Source: JANXXV01 sp038230275 (GTDB lineage: Bacteria; Acidobacteriota; Terriglobia; Bryobacterales; Bryobacteraceae). Taken from it: a stretch of DNA of 12,519 bases. Numbering within the stretch: position 1 is the stretch's first letter; every line of letters begins with the position of its first letter. The DNA is taken from NCBI GenBank assembly GCA_038230275.1, contig JBBRNO010000172.1:1-12519 (forward strand). The letters are read 5' to 3'. The translations under genes and the position numbers were made by a program. Positions 1 to 7,674 of this stretch are shown piece after piece. The notes beneath the pieces are model-generated. The model had not been told where the DNA came from and did not search any database. It saw only the letters and a list, made by a program, of their open reading frames with translations.

Positions 1-972
1 AGTGTTCCATCCTGGCTCACGGAGGGACGGACCAGTATTTTCTCTCCGAAGGGTACTCCGGCACACCTGATCTTTGGGCTGTCGATGTTTGTGCTCGCCG
101 TTACGGCTTGCATTTTTCTCGTGGTGGGCGGCCTCTTGGCTTATGCACTCATCCGTTATCGCCATCGCGCGACGGATCCGGATCGCGAACCGGCCCAGAT
201 TTACGGAAGTAATCAGATTGAGCTTTCGTGGACCGTGGTTCCAGCGCTCATCATAGTTGTGTTGTTCCTGGCCACGGCCAGAATCATCTTCAGTACGGAG
301 TATGCCCGGAGGCCGGCCGGGGCGCTGGATGTGATCGTCATTGGACATCGGTTCTGGTGGGAGTTTCGCTACCCGAAGCTCGGCATCGTCACCGCTAACG
401 AACTCCACATCCCTGTCAGCGATCCGCGCAACCCGACACCTACCTACCTAGAAATGTCTTCGGCGGACACCGACCATAGCTTCTGGGTTCCCCAGTTGGC
501 CGGTAAGATGGATGTCATTCCCAACCGCGTCAACGTCATGTGGATTGATCCCGAGACGCCAGGCCTTTACTTGGGGCAATGCGCGCAATACTGCGGGGTC
601 GAACACGCCAAAATGCTGTTACGCGTATATGGGCAATCCCAGAGTGATTTTGCGGTGTGGGTCGCGCAGCAGCGGCAGTTGTCGACGAGGGACACGACCA
701 CCGAAGAAGGACGGTCGGTGTTTTTTCACAATGCGTGCGTCAACTGTCATAGCATCGCTGGAACTACCGCAACCGGGCGGTTCGGTCCGGATCTCACGCA
801 CATCGCCAGCCGCGACACAATTGGGTCCGGTATCGTCCAGAACACCCCTGACAATCTAAAGAAGTGGATTGACAATCCTGATCGGATGAAGCCTGGTTGT
901 TTGATGCCGCCGATGCATTTGAACGATCGCGATCTTAACGCCGTAACCGCCTATCTCACAACACTCCATTAA
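1..972 (+). CDS. ctaC: Cytochrome c oxidase subunit II with C-terminal cytochrome c domain (caa3 type), 5' partial
   Basis: This is the electron-entry subunit of an aa3/caa3 haem-copper oxidase, which takes electrons from cytochrome c into the CuA centre. The reading frame is open to the left edge of the window, so the true start and signal peptide lie upstream; the ATG at 85 falls inside the first membrane helix and is not the start. Counting from that Met, there are helices at about residues 2-25 and 48-68 and a periplasmic cupredoxin domain. CuA ligands are visible as His131 and CAQYCGVEHAKM (Cys166, Cys170, His174, Met177). A cytochrome c domain follows, with CVNCH at 218-222 and a probable axial Met in LMPPM near 274. 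The fused haem domain marks it as caa3-type. Subunit I begins one base after its stop, so the two are surely co-transcribed. Identification is firm; only the N-terminus is missing. Confidence 0.96.
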   Translation, partial: SVPSWLTEGRTSIFSPKGTPAHLIFGLSMFVLAVTACIFLVVGGLLAYALIRYRHRATDPDREPAQIYGSNQIELSWTVVPALIIVVLFLATARIIFSTEYARRPAGALDVIVIGHRFWWEFRYPKLGIVTANELHIPVSDPRNPTPTYLEMSSADTDHSFWVPQLAGKMDVIPNRVNVMWIDPETPGLYLGQCAQYCGVEHAKMLLRVYGQSQSDFAVWVAQQRQLSTRDTTTEEGRSVFFHNACVNCHSIAGTTATGRFGPDLTHIASRDTIGSGIVQNTPDNLKKWIDNPDRMKPGCLMPPMHLNDRDLNAVTAYLTTLH

Positions 973-973
973 A

Positions 974-2665
974 ATGGCTGACTCTATCCCACTCCCCGGC
1001 CCAATCGATCTGCCATCGACGCCGAAAGCACGTCCGCTGATGGTTGAAGTGTTGCACGCTTGGGTTACCACGGTCGATCACAAGAAAATTGGCCTGCTGT
1101 ACATCGGGTACGCGCTGATCTTTCTTGTAATCGCGGGCCTGGAAGCCGTCATTATGCGCCTTCAGCTCGCTGTTCCCGAGAACCGCCTGGTCTCTCCGCA
1201 GGTCTTCAATCGCCTCTTTACGATGCACGGAACGACTATGGTCTTCTTCTTCGGCATGCCGATCCTCTTCGGCTTTGGCAACTATCTGTTGCCGCTGATG
1301 CTCGGCGCGCGCGACATGGCGTTTCCGCGGCTGAATGCGTTCAGCTTCTGGATATCCGCATTCGGCGGCCTGCTCCTGTACTTCAGCTTTCTCGGGGGGG
1401 ATGGTCTCTACGGCGCCGGCACCGCGCCCGATGTTGGCTGGTTTGCCTATGCGCCCTTGACGGCCAAGGTCTTCTCGCCTGGCCACAGCACCGACTACTG
1501 GACGCTGGGCGTCTTGCTCAGCGGCATCGGCAGCGTCGGTGCCGCGCTCAACTTCGTGACGACGATTATCAGTATGCGCTGCCCAGGCATGAAAATCAGC
1601 CGCATGCCCTTACTGGCGTGGCTGTACCTGGTTATGTCCTGCCAGGTGCTCCTGGCGGTCGGCCCACTCACCGCCGCACAGATCATGCTTTTGATCGACC
1701 GCTATCTCGGAGGTCATTTCTTCGATACACAAGCCGGCGGCTCGGCAGTCCTCTGGATGCACTTCTTCTGGATTTTCGGACATCCGGAGGTTTATATCCT
1801 GGTGCTGCCCGCTTTTGGATTTGTCAATGAGATCATCCCGGTGTTCTCGCGCAAAGCGATGTTCGGCTATGCGGCCATGGTGGCAGCCACGATTGGCATT
1901 GGCTTCATCAGCTTCACGGTCTGGGCCCACCATATGTTCGCGGTCGGCATGGGTCCGGAGGCGAATATGTTCTTCACGCTCGCCAGCATGGTCATCGCCG
2001 TTCCCACCGGAATCAAAATCTTCAACTGGCTCGCGACGCTCTGGGGCGGAAGGATCCACTTCACCACGACAATGCTCTTTTGTATCGCGTTCCTCTTTCA
2101 ATTTATGATCGCGGGTCTTACGGGCATCATGCTCGCTGTCTCGCCATTCGACTGGCAGCTAACTGGCTCCTACTTTGTAGTTGCGCACTTCCACTATGTT
2201 CTGGTGGGCGCGATTGCCTTCACTATCTTCGCCGCTTTCTATTATTGGTTTCCCAAGATGTCCGGCCGCATGCTGAACGAGACTCTGGGCAAGTGGCATT
2301 TTTGGCTTTTCTTGATCGGCTTCCATCTCACGTTCGATTTCATGCATGTACCTGGCGTTCTTGGAATGCCTCGCCGGATTTACACCTATGAAATGGACCG
2401 GGGCTGGGGAGTCTGGAACCTGATTGTGAGCAGCGGCGTCATCTTTCAGGTCCTCGGTATCGGCTGCTTCGTTTTCAATCTGTTGCGATCGTACTTCAAA
2501 GGCAAAATTGCGGGGCCGGATCCGTGGGATGCTTGGACGCTCGAATGGTCCACTCGTTCTCCACCGCCGGTCTATAACTTTGCGGCCATTCCGACCGTCG
2601 CAAGCCGCCGGCCCCTTTGGGACCTGAAGCATCCCGAGGATCCCGACTCAAACTACGAAATATGA
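974..2665 (+). CDS. ctaD: Cytochrome c oxidase subunit I
   Basis: This is the catalytic subunit that reduces O2 to water at the haem a3-CuB centre and pumps protons. The 563-residue protein has about twelve membrane helices and all key residues. His85 (MHGT) and His407 are the haem a ligands, and His405 is the haem a3 ligand in VAHFHY. His270, His319 and His320 bind CuB, and Tyr274 in HPEVY is the His-Tyr cross-link partner. The D-channel is present: Asp114 in DMAFPRLN, Asn121, and Glu272 of HPEVY. The K-channel Lys348 also appears, in PTGIKIFNW. This makes it an A1-type oxidase by the usual classification. Length is typical for bacterial subunit I without a fused subunit III. The ATG lies one base after the stop of subunit II, and its stop overlaps the next start (ATGA). 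Confidence 0.98.
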   Translation: MADSIPLPGPIDLPSTPKARPLMVEVLHAWVTTVDHKKIGLLYIGYALIFLVIAGLEAVIMRLQLAVPENRLVSPQVFNRLFTMHGTTMVFFFGMPILFGFGNYLLPLMLGARDMAFPRLNAFSFWISAFGGLLLYFSFLGGDGLYGAGTAPDVGWFAYAPLTAKVFSPGHSTDYWTLGVLLSGIGSVGAALNFVTTIISMRCPGMKISRMPLLAWLYLVMSCQVLLAVGPLTAAQIMLLIDRYLGGHFFDTQAGGSAVLWMHFFWIFGHPEVYILVLPAFGFVNEIIPVFSRKAMFGYAAMVAATIGIGFISFTVWAHHMFAVGMGPEANMFFTLASMVIAVPTGIKIFNWLATLWGGRIHFTTTMLFCIAFLFQFMIAGLTGIMLAVSPFDWQLTGSYFVVAHFHYVLVGAIAFTIFAAFYYWFPKMSGRMLNETLGKWHFWLFLIGFHLTFDFMHVPGVLGMPRRIYTYEMDRGWGVWNLIVSSGVIFQVLGIGCFVFNLLRSYFKGKIAGPDPWDAWTLEWSTRSPPPVYNFAAIPTVASRRPLWDLKHPEDPDSNYEI

Positions 2666-3252
2666 GCACAGCATCCGTCACGCCCCGCGAACAAGCCTGG
2701 ACATTGCCCTCTCGCGGTGTCGTGGGCATCCTGTGCCTGATTGTCGCGGAGTCGGCAGTCTTCATCATTTTCGTCGTCGCTTACATTTTCTACCTGGGAA
2801 AGAGTATCAGTGGACCGAGCCCGCACGATGTGCTTGAAATCCCGATCGTCGGCACCATTTGCCTGCTTTCCAGCAGCCTCACCGTCTATCTTTCAGTTGA
2901 TGCGCTGCGAAAGAACAACGTTCGCGTGTGCTCTTTTTGGCTGGCCGCGACGGTAATGCTGGGGAGTATCTTTCTCGGCGGCACGGCGCTGGAATGGCAC
3001 AAGCTCATCTATCAAGATGGCCTTACCATCCGCACCAATCTGTTCGGTACGACTTTTTATTCGCTGGTCGGTTTGCATGCGAGCCACGTGGTCGTCGGAC
3101 TTATCATGCTGCTTCTCGCTCTCGTGTTTGCCCTGCGCGGCCAAGTGACTGAGGCAAACGCAGCACGCCTCGACGTCCTGTCGCTGTATTGGCATTTTGT
3201 GGACGCCGTTTGGGTGGTTGTCTTTACCGTGGTGTATATTCTCGGCAGGTGA
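2662..3252 (+). CDS. ctaE: Cytochrome c oxidase subunit III
   Basis: This is the structural membrane subunit III of the haem-copper oxidase, thought to stabilise the D-channel and proton uptake. The 196-residue protein has about five membrane helices, the short bacterial form that lacks the first two helices of the mitochondrial type. Family signatures are Glu30 in the first helix, GTALEWHK (Glu111-Trp112), FYSLVGLHASHV (His139, His142) and YWHFVDAVW near 176-184. I chose the ATG at 2662 because it overlaps the stop of subunit I as ATGA and is followed by normal family sequence. An in-frame ATG at 2617 would add 15 residues that are only a shadow of subunit I. It is followed after 19 bases by a subunit IV-like gene in the same operon. 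Confidence 0.96.
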   Translation: MSTASVTPREQAWTLPSRGVVGILCLIVAESAVFIIFVVAYIFYLGKSISGPSPHDVLEIPIVGTICLLSSSLTVYLSVDALRKNNVRVCSFWLAATVMLGSIFLGGTALEWHKLIYQDGLTIRTNLFGTTFYSLVGLHASHVVVGLIMLLLALVFALRGQVTEANAARLDVLSLYWHFVDAVWVVVFTVVYILGR

Positions 3253-3260
3253 GCGCCGGA

Positions 3261-3266
3261 AAGAGG
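3261..3266 (+). promoter_or_regulatory. Ribosome binding site deciding the start of the subunit IV-like gene
   Basis: AAGAGG sits five bases before the ATG at 3272. It supports this start over an upstream in-frame ATG at 3197, which lies deep inside subunit III. A GTG immediately before the ATG (3269) is also in frame and would add one residue. Confidence 0.6.
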
Positions 3267-3271
3267 TCGTG

Positions 3272-4126
3272 ATGGAATCACAGTCAGAAGATGACCAGTT
3301 GCGAGTGGACGTGGTTCTGCCTGCTTCCACCGCTTGGCCGATGGTGCTCGCGCTCGGTTTCAGCCTGATCGTCGCCGGCATGGTGACGAACGCCGCCATC
3401 AGTGTGCTTGGGCTGCTCCTGACGTTACTTGCCGGCGTGGGATGGTTCCGCCAAGTGCTGCCGGTCGAGCATCATGAGTTGATCGCAGTTGAGGCTCAGC
3501 ATATGCCCATCGTCAGCGCGCGCGCTTCGGTCGCGCCGCTCTCCGTCAGTCCCAGGCATCGGAAGATGTTACCTGTCGAAACCTATAAGATCACCGCCGG
3601 GATCAAAGGCGGTATCGCAGGCGGCATCGCGATGTCGGTTCCGGCAATGCTCTACGGGTGGATCAAATATCACAGCATCTGGTACGCGATCAACCTTCTC
3701 GCCGCCGGCGGCTTTGTCAGTTGGGCCGGCCAGAGCAATGCATTCCTGGCAGAGTTTCATCTGCAAGGCCTTCTGGCCGCACTTGCGATCCACGGCGCCA
3801 TCTCGCTGCTGGTTGGGCTCCTGTATGGCGCGATGCTTCCGATGTTCCCGAGATGGCCGATTGTTACTTGCGGCTTCATTGCGCCTTTTTTGTGGACCGG
3901 ACTGGTCTATAGTGTCCTCGGCATTGTCAGTCCAATCCTGGATCAGCGCATCGACTGGCTTTGGTTCACGATCTCGCAGTGCGCGTTTGGACTGGTTGCC
4001 GGTTACGTCGTCAATCTGAGTGTCAAGGTGCGCACTCCGCAGTTCCAGGCGCTGCCCTTCGCGGTGCGCGCGGGATTGCATACCGATCTCGGAGAGCGGC
4101 CGGAGAAGGAAGACAGCCCCGAATGA
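3272..4126 (+). CDS. Subunit IV-like membrane protein fused to a five-helix domain of unknown function
   Basis: The 284-residue membrane protein lies between oxidase and cytochrome c genes. Residues 15-70 resemble the small subunit IV of caa3 oxidases and the matching tail of some fused oxidase subunits: a Pro-Ala-Ser-x-x-Trp-Pro turn, two helices, then GWFRQVLPVEHHE. This likely makes it an accessory oxidase subunit. Residues 71-103 form a polar linker. Residues 104-252 hold about five more helices, starting with a glycine-rich stretch (GIKGGIAGGIAM, 111-121) and including SIWYAINLLAAGG and a histidine in AIHGAISLL. I do not recognise this second half, and its function is unknown. No haem-binding CxxCH is present. 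It ends in a charged tail, and its stop overlaps the next start as ATGA, so translation is likely coupled. The call for the N-terminal part is fair; that for the rest is descriptive only. Confidence 0.8.
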   Translation: MESQSEDDQLRVDVVLPASTAWPMVLALGFSLIVAGMVTNAAISVLGLLLTLLAGVGWFRQVLPVEHHELIAVEAQHMPIVSARASVAPLSVSPRHRKMLPVETYKITAGIKGGIAGGIAMSVPAMLYGWIKYHSIWYAINLLAAGGFVSWAGQSNAFLAEFHLQGLLAALAIHGAISLLVGLLYGAMLPMFPRWPIVTCGFIAPFLWTGLVYSVLGIVSPILDQRIDWLWFTISQCAFGLVAGYVVNLSVKVRTPQFQALPFAVRAGLHTDLGERPEKEDSPE

Positions 4127-4797
4127 ACTTGGCCTCCCGTCTCTGCAGTAACTTGTGCGTCGCTGTCTGTCTGGGATGTATTGGCTGTACCGGGCGTCCG
4201 GCGCCCGGCCCTGAAGTTCCGCGCCCGGAACAAGTGATCGAGTTCGCTACACTTTATGGACAAAACTGCGCAGGCTGCCACGGCGAGAATGGGAAAAACG
4301 GCGCGGCAATCTCGTTGGCCAATCCGGTCTATCTAGCGATAGCCGGCGAAGCCACCTTTCGTCAGATCACGGCAAAGGGTATCGCCGGCACGCTCATGCC
4401 CGCATTCGAAACATCTGCAGGAGGCACACTTACCGGCCAGCAGATCGATAGCCTCATCCAGGGCATTTTTCAGCACTGGCGCCGGCCGCATATTCTTGGC
4501 CCCTCTCCTGGGCCGTCCTATACCGCAAACGTAAACGGAGATGCAGCAAAGGGACAGAAAACGTTTGCCGAGTTTTGCGCGCGCTGTCACGCGGTGTCCC
4601 CGGGATCCATTAGTGACGCTTCTTATCTGGCGCTCGTCAGCGACCAAAGTCTGCGGAGCGCAATCATCGCCGGATGGCCAGACCAGGGCATGCCGGATTG
4701 GCGCTCCGACATATCGGGACCGGGGGCGCGCGCCATGACCGAACAGGAAATTGCCGATGTGGTCGCATGGCTAGCGGCGCGCCGTGCGGCACTCTGA
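4123..4797 (+). CDS. Di-haem cytochrome c, probable lipoprotein
   Basis: This probable electron carrier links the Rieske/cytochrome b complex and the oxidase on the outer face of the membrane. The 224-residue protein starts with a hydrophobic leader ending in CLGCIGCTG. Cys19 or Cys22 is a possible lipid-modified residue, though neither gives a textbook lipobox because position -3 is Cys rather than Leu. Two class I cytochrome c domains follow: CAGCH at 49-53 with Met92 (LMPAF) as likely axial ligand, and CARCH at 152-156 with Met190 (QGMPDW). The ATG at 4123 overlaps the preceding stop; a longer reading frame upstream is only a shadow of the subunit IV-like gene. The gene sits between the oxidase half and the reductase half of the operon, which suits a dedicated bridge. 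The di-haem call is firm; the role as bridge is inferred from position. Confidence 0.9.
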   Translation: MNLASRLCSNLCVAVCLGCIGCTGRPAPGPEVPRPEQVIEFATLYGQNCAGCHGENGKNGAAISLANPVYLAIAGEATFRQITAKGIAGTLMPAFETSAGGTLTGQQIDSLIQGIFQHWRRPHILGPSPGPSYTANVNGDAAKGQKTFAEFCARCHAVSPGSISDASYLALVSDQSLRSAIIAGWPDQGMPDWRSDISGPGARAMTEQEIADVVAWLAARRAAL

Positions 4798-4800
4798 AAC

Positions 4801-4804
4801 GGAG
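4801..4804 (+). promoter_or_regulatory. Ribosome binding site deciding the start of the Rieske gene
   Basis: GGAG lies six bases before the ATG at 4811. It favours this start over the in-frame GTG at 4784, which would overlap the previous gene and add nine residues before the Tat-like leader. Confidence 0.55.
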
Positions 4805-4810
4805 CCACTT

Positions 4811-5371
4811 ATGAATCCATCGAAATCGCGACGCGCTTTTCTCTTCAAGTTGTCCGTGCTCTTAAATGGTGCGGTAGGAGCGGTACTCGCTGTGCCGATT
4901 CTAGGCTATATTCTAAGCCCAGCACTGAAGAAGGGCTCAAGCTACAACTCCTGGGTCGCGCTCGGCGCCCTAACCGAGTTCCCCGAGGGGGAAACGCGAT
5001 TGGTCGACTATCGAAATCCTGTCACGACGCCTTGGGATGGGCAAACTGGAAAAGTGGCTTGCTGGGTGCGCCGCATATCCGGTGAGCAGTTCCAGGTCTT
5101 CGCCATCAACTGCGCGCACCTAGGTTGCCCCGTTCGCTGGTTCGCGCAATCCAAGCTTTTCCTGTGCCCATGCCACGGCGGCGCTTATTATGCGGACGGA
5201 TCTCGCGCCTCGGGACCACCACCGCGAGGGTTGTTTGAGTACAAGCACAAGATCTCCGGGGATCAACTGATGATCAGTGCCGGTGAGATGCCGACGCTGG
5301 CCACCGAGGCCTGCGTGAAGAATCCGCTGATCCAGCTCGAGACCAATCCCAAGCGCTCATGCAAAAGCTAA
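4811..5371 (+). CDS. qcrA: Rieske [2Fe-2S] protein of the quinol:cytochrome c reductase
   Basis: This is the high-potential iron-sulfur subunit that takes the first electron from quinol at the Qo site and passes it to a cytochrome c. The 186-residue protein opens with a twin-arginine motif (SRRAFLFK, residues 6-13) and one hydrophobic helix at about 14-36, the usual uncleaved Tat anchor. The cluster ligands are Cys101 and His103 in CAHLGC and Cys119 and His122 in CPCHGG; Cys106 and Cys121 would form the stabilising disulfide. The proline loop GPPPRG is at 135-140. Length is normal for the family. The last 13 bases overlap the start of cytochrome b, showing tight coupling. The name petC would fit equally, since the partner cytochrome is b6-like. 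Confidence 0.96.
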   Translation: MNPSKSRRAFLFKLSVLLNGAVGAVLAVPILGYILSPALKKGSSYNSWVALGALTEFPEGETRLVDYRNPVTTPWDGQTGKVACWVRRISGEQFQVFAINCAHLGCPVRWFAQSKLFLCPCHGGAYYADGSRASGPPPRGLFEYKHKISGDQLMISAGEMPTLATEACVKNPLIQLETNPKRSCKS

Positions 5372-6825
5372 AGCGACGCGGCATCGAAGTATACAACTGG
5401 TTCGAGCGTCGGCTGGGTCTCGCGAAACCGATCGTCGAAGCGGCCGAGCATCCGATACCCGCCAGCAGCGCAAGCTGGTGGTATGTTTTCGGCAGCGCCG
5501 CCGCCGTGTTACTCGGCTTGCAAATCGTCACCGGCATTCTGCTCGCGCTGGTCTATGTTCCTTCTGCCAGCGAAGCCTGGAACAGCTTGCAGCTTCTAAA
5601 CCACAACATTACCCTGGGCTGGTTTCTACGGGCAATCCATGGCTGGGGCTCGAACTTTATGATCGCCATTGTGCTGATCCACATGGCGCAAGTCTTTCTT
5701 TTTGGGGCCTACAAATTTCCTCGCGAGCTCACCTGGATCGTCGGCGTGTTGTTGTTGCTGCTCACTTTGGGGATGGCCTTCAGCGGTCAGGTGCTGCGCT
5801 TCGACCAGGATGCTTATTGGGGCCTCGGCATCGGCGCTTCCATCATGGGCCGTGTACCGCTGATCGGCGCGCAACTGGTGCACGCTCTTCTGGGCGGCCC
5901 CATCATCGGTGGCGCTACGCTGTCCCGTTTCTTCGCGTTGCATGTCTTCGTGATTCCTGGCATTTTGCTCATCAGCGTCGGCGTGCATGTATGGATGGTG
6001 CTCCGTCTCGGCATCAACGAGTGGCCCATGCCAGGACGCCTGGTGCGGAAGTCCACGTACGAACGCGAATATCACGAACTGGTCCGAAAAGATGGCCTTC
6101 CCTTTGTTCCGGACGCCGTATGGAAAGACGCTACTTTTGCGGCGGCAATCCTGCTCGCGGTCATGGCGTGCGCTTTCTTCTTCGGCCCGTTTGGTCCAGG
6201 TGGACAGCCGGATCCCACCATCATTCAGACCGCTCCGAAGCCCGATTTTGCGTTTCTTTGGATCTACGCAGTCCTGGCGTTCCTGCCGCCGAGTCTGGAA
6301 ACGCCCTTCTTGCTTATTGTTCCGGTACTCATCGTGGGCGCCCTTTTACTGCTGCCACTGATCGCCGGAGAAGGAGAAAAGCATTGGTCGCGCCGCCCGG
6401 TTGCGGTGCTAATGGTCGCGCTGATTGCGGTGACATTGGGCGTTTTTACTCGCCTGGGCACTTACACTCCTTGGAGCCCGATCATGGATGCATGGACGCG
6501 CGCTCCGATTCCGCCGGAATATCTTCACGGTCGAACGCCGCTCGAACGCCGGGGAGCACTGGTCCTTCAGGAAAAGCAATGCCGCGATTGCCACTCGCTG
6601 GGCGGCCAAGGTGGCCTGCGCGGACCCGCGCTGGACTCCATTGCGGCCCGCATGACGGAAGATCAAATCACTCGCCAGGTGTTGCAAGGCGGTGGAAATA
6701 TGCCTTCCTACGGCAACGCCCTCAGTCCACCCGAAACCACGGCATTGGTACACTTCTTGCTGACTCTGCGCGGAGAAGACCTTACGCCGGCCGTGGATGC
6801 TTCGCGAAGGCTAACGCAGCATTAG
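5359..6825 (+). CDS. qcrB: Cytochrome b (b6-like core) with fused C-terminal cytochrome c domain
   Basis: This is the membrane core of the quinol:cytochrome c reductase, carrying haems bL and bH, followed by its own haem c. The 488-residue protein has haem ligands His94/His108 and His195/His210. The second pair is 15 residues apart, the b6-type spacing rather than the 14 of classical bc1. KFPRELTW at 119-126 also resembles cytochrome b6. Helices at about 255-335 match subunit IV, so b6 and subunit IV are fused. The Qo motif normally PEWY reads PDFA at 295-298. There is no Cys in the first helix region, so the extra covalent haem of plant and Bacillus b6 is not expected. A mono-haem cytochrome c domain closes the protein (CRDCH 408-412, Met448 in GGNMPSYG). 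It overlaps the Rieske gene by 13 bases and probably pairs with it. Confidence 0.95.
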   Translation: MQKLKRRGIEVYNWFERRLGLAKPIVEAAEHPIPASSASWWYVFGSAAAVLLGLQIVTGILLALVYVPSASEAWNSLQLLNHNITLGWFLRAIHGWGSNFMIAIVLIHMAQVFLFGAYKFPRELTWIVGVLLLLLTLGMAFSGQVLRFDQDAYWGLGIGASIMGRVPLIGAQLVHALLGGPIIGGATLSRFFALHVFVIPGILLISVGVHVWMVLRLGINEWPMPGRLVRKSTYEREYHELVRKDGLPFVPDAVWKDATFAAAILLAVMACAFFFGPFGPGGQPDPTIIQTAPKPDFAFLWIYAVLAFLPPSLETPFLLIVPVLIVGALLLLPLIAGEGEKHWSRRPVAVLMVALIAVTLGVFTRLGTYTPWSPIMDAWTRAPIPPEYLHGRTPLERRGALVLQEKQCRDCHSLGGQGGLRGPALDSIAARMTEDQITRQVLQGGGNMPSYGNALSPPETTALVHFLLTLRGEDLTPAVDASRRLTQH

Positions 6826-6843
6826 TTCGACCGAATCCTTCGA

Positions 6844-7674
6844 ATGTCCGATGCGATTGAATCCGTTTTTGCCGAGTGGGCGATCCCGCCATTGCTTACA
6901 TTGGTGATCGTTTTGGCTGGGTGTGCTTATGTCCGCGGTTGGCTGGCTATCCGGAAGACTCGGTCAGCGCAGTTCACCCCGATTCGGCTGAATTGCTTTC
7001 TGCTGGGTCTCGTAGTTCTGTGGGTGGGTGTCGCATCTCCGCTCGACGGCTTTGCGGACGCATTGCTCAGCGCGCACATGGTGCAGCATCTGCTTCTCAT
7101 GTCGGTGGTTCCTCCGCTGCTGCTGCTTGGTTGGCCGGCTGTTCCGCTTCTGCGAGGACTGCCGGTGTGGATACTCAGGCCGGTTCTGGGTCCGCTCCTT
7201 AGACTTGCGGTACTGCGCCGTTTCGGGCGCTGGCTCATTTCGCCGCTTGTCGCATGGCTGGCGATGAACCTGACATTCCTTGGCTGGCATGTGCCCGCAG
7301 CCTACGATTTTGCTCTTACGCACGAAAACTGGCACGATTTCGAGCACGTCTGTTTTCTGGCGAGTTCACTCGCATTCTGGTGGTGCGTCGTCAGGCCATG
7401 GCCCACCGAGCAGCGCTGGAATAACTGGGGATTGCTTCTGTACCTGCTTTCGGCCGACATCGTGAACACGGCGCTCTCCGCGTTCCTGGCGTTCTGCGAC
7501 TGGCCCGTTTACAGCTATTACCTCAGCCGGCCGAATCCCTTCCATGTTACAGCGATTTCAGACCAGATTCTGGGAGCGGTCATTATGTGGGTCGGTGGTT
7601 CGTTTGTTTTCCTGGCACCAGCGACATGCATTACGTTTAAACTCTTGCAAGCGCCTTCCGAACGCATGGCGTAA
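6844..7674 (+). CDS. ctaG: CtaG-type cytochrome c oxidase assembly factor (caa3_CtaG family)
   Basis: This multi-helix membrane protein belongs to the caa3_CtaG family (PF09678), needed for caa3 oxidase formation in Bacillus and unrelated to the Cox11 protein that shares the name. The 276-residue protein has about seven hydrophobic helices. Signatures are SPLDGFAD (65-72), SAHMVQHLLLM with His78 and His82, a PPLLLLG turn, and WHVPAAYDFAL with His149 followed by NWHDFEH (His164, His168). The histidines could bind copper, but this is not proven for the family. It starts 18 bases after the cytochrome b stop with no strong ribosome binding site, and it is the last gene of the respiratory operon. 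Its presence supports the view that the oxidase of this cluster is functional and is assembled from proteins encoded here. Confidence 0.93.
   Translation: MSDAIESVFAEWAIPPLLTLVIVLAGCAYVRGWLAIRKTRSAQFTPIRLNCFLLGLVVLWVGVASPLDGFADALLSAHMVQHLLLMSVVPPLLLLGWPAVPLLRGLPVWILRPVLGPLLRLAVLRRFGRWLISPLVAWLAMNLTFLGWHVPAAYDFALTHENWHDFEHVCFLASSLAFWWCVVRPWPTEQRWNNWGLLLYLLSADIVNTALSAFLAFCDWPVYSYYLSRPNPFHVTAISDQILGAVIMWVGGSFVFLAPATCITFKLLQAPSERMA

Noticed and set aside
1610..2101. 163-codon - strand ORF opposite oxidase subunit I, rich in charged residues
   Set aside because: It is the antisense of a membrane protein, which typically gives such Glu/Arg/His-rich readings. There is no independent evidence.
3197..3271. 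Upstream ATG that would extend the subunit IV-like protein by 25 residues
   Set aside because: It lies inside subunit III. The AAGAGG motif at 3261 and the ATG at 3272 give a much better start.
4177..4200. A haem motif reading of CLGCIGC in the di-haem cytochrome leader
   Set aside because: There is no His after CxxC, and the stretch is inside a hydrophobic leader.
5478..6860. 460-codon + strand ORF overlapping cytochrome b
   Set aside because: It is a frame shadow: rich in Arg, Ala, His and Pro, with no domain, whereas the cytochrome b frame has all haem ligands.
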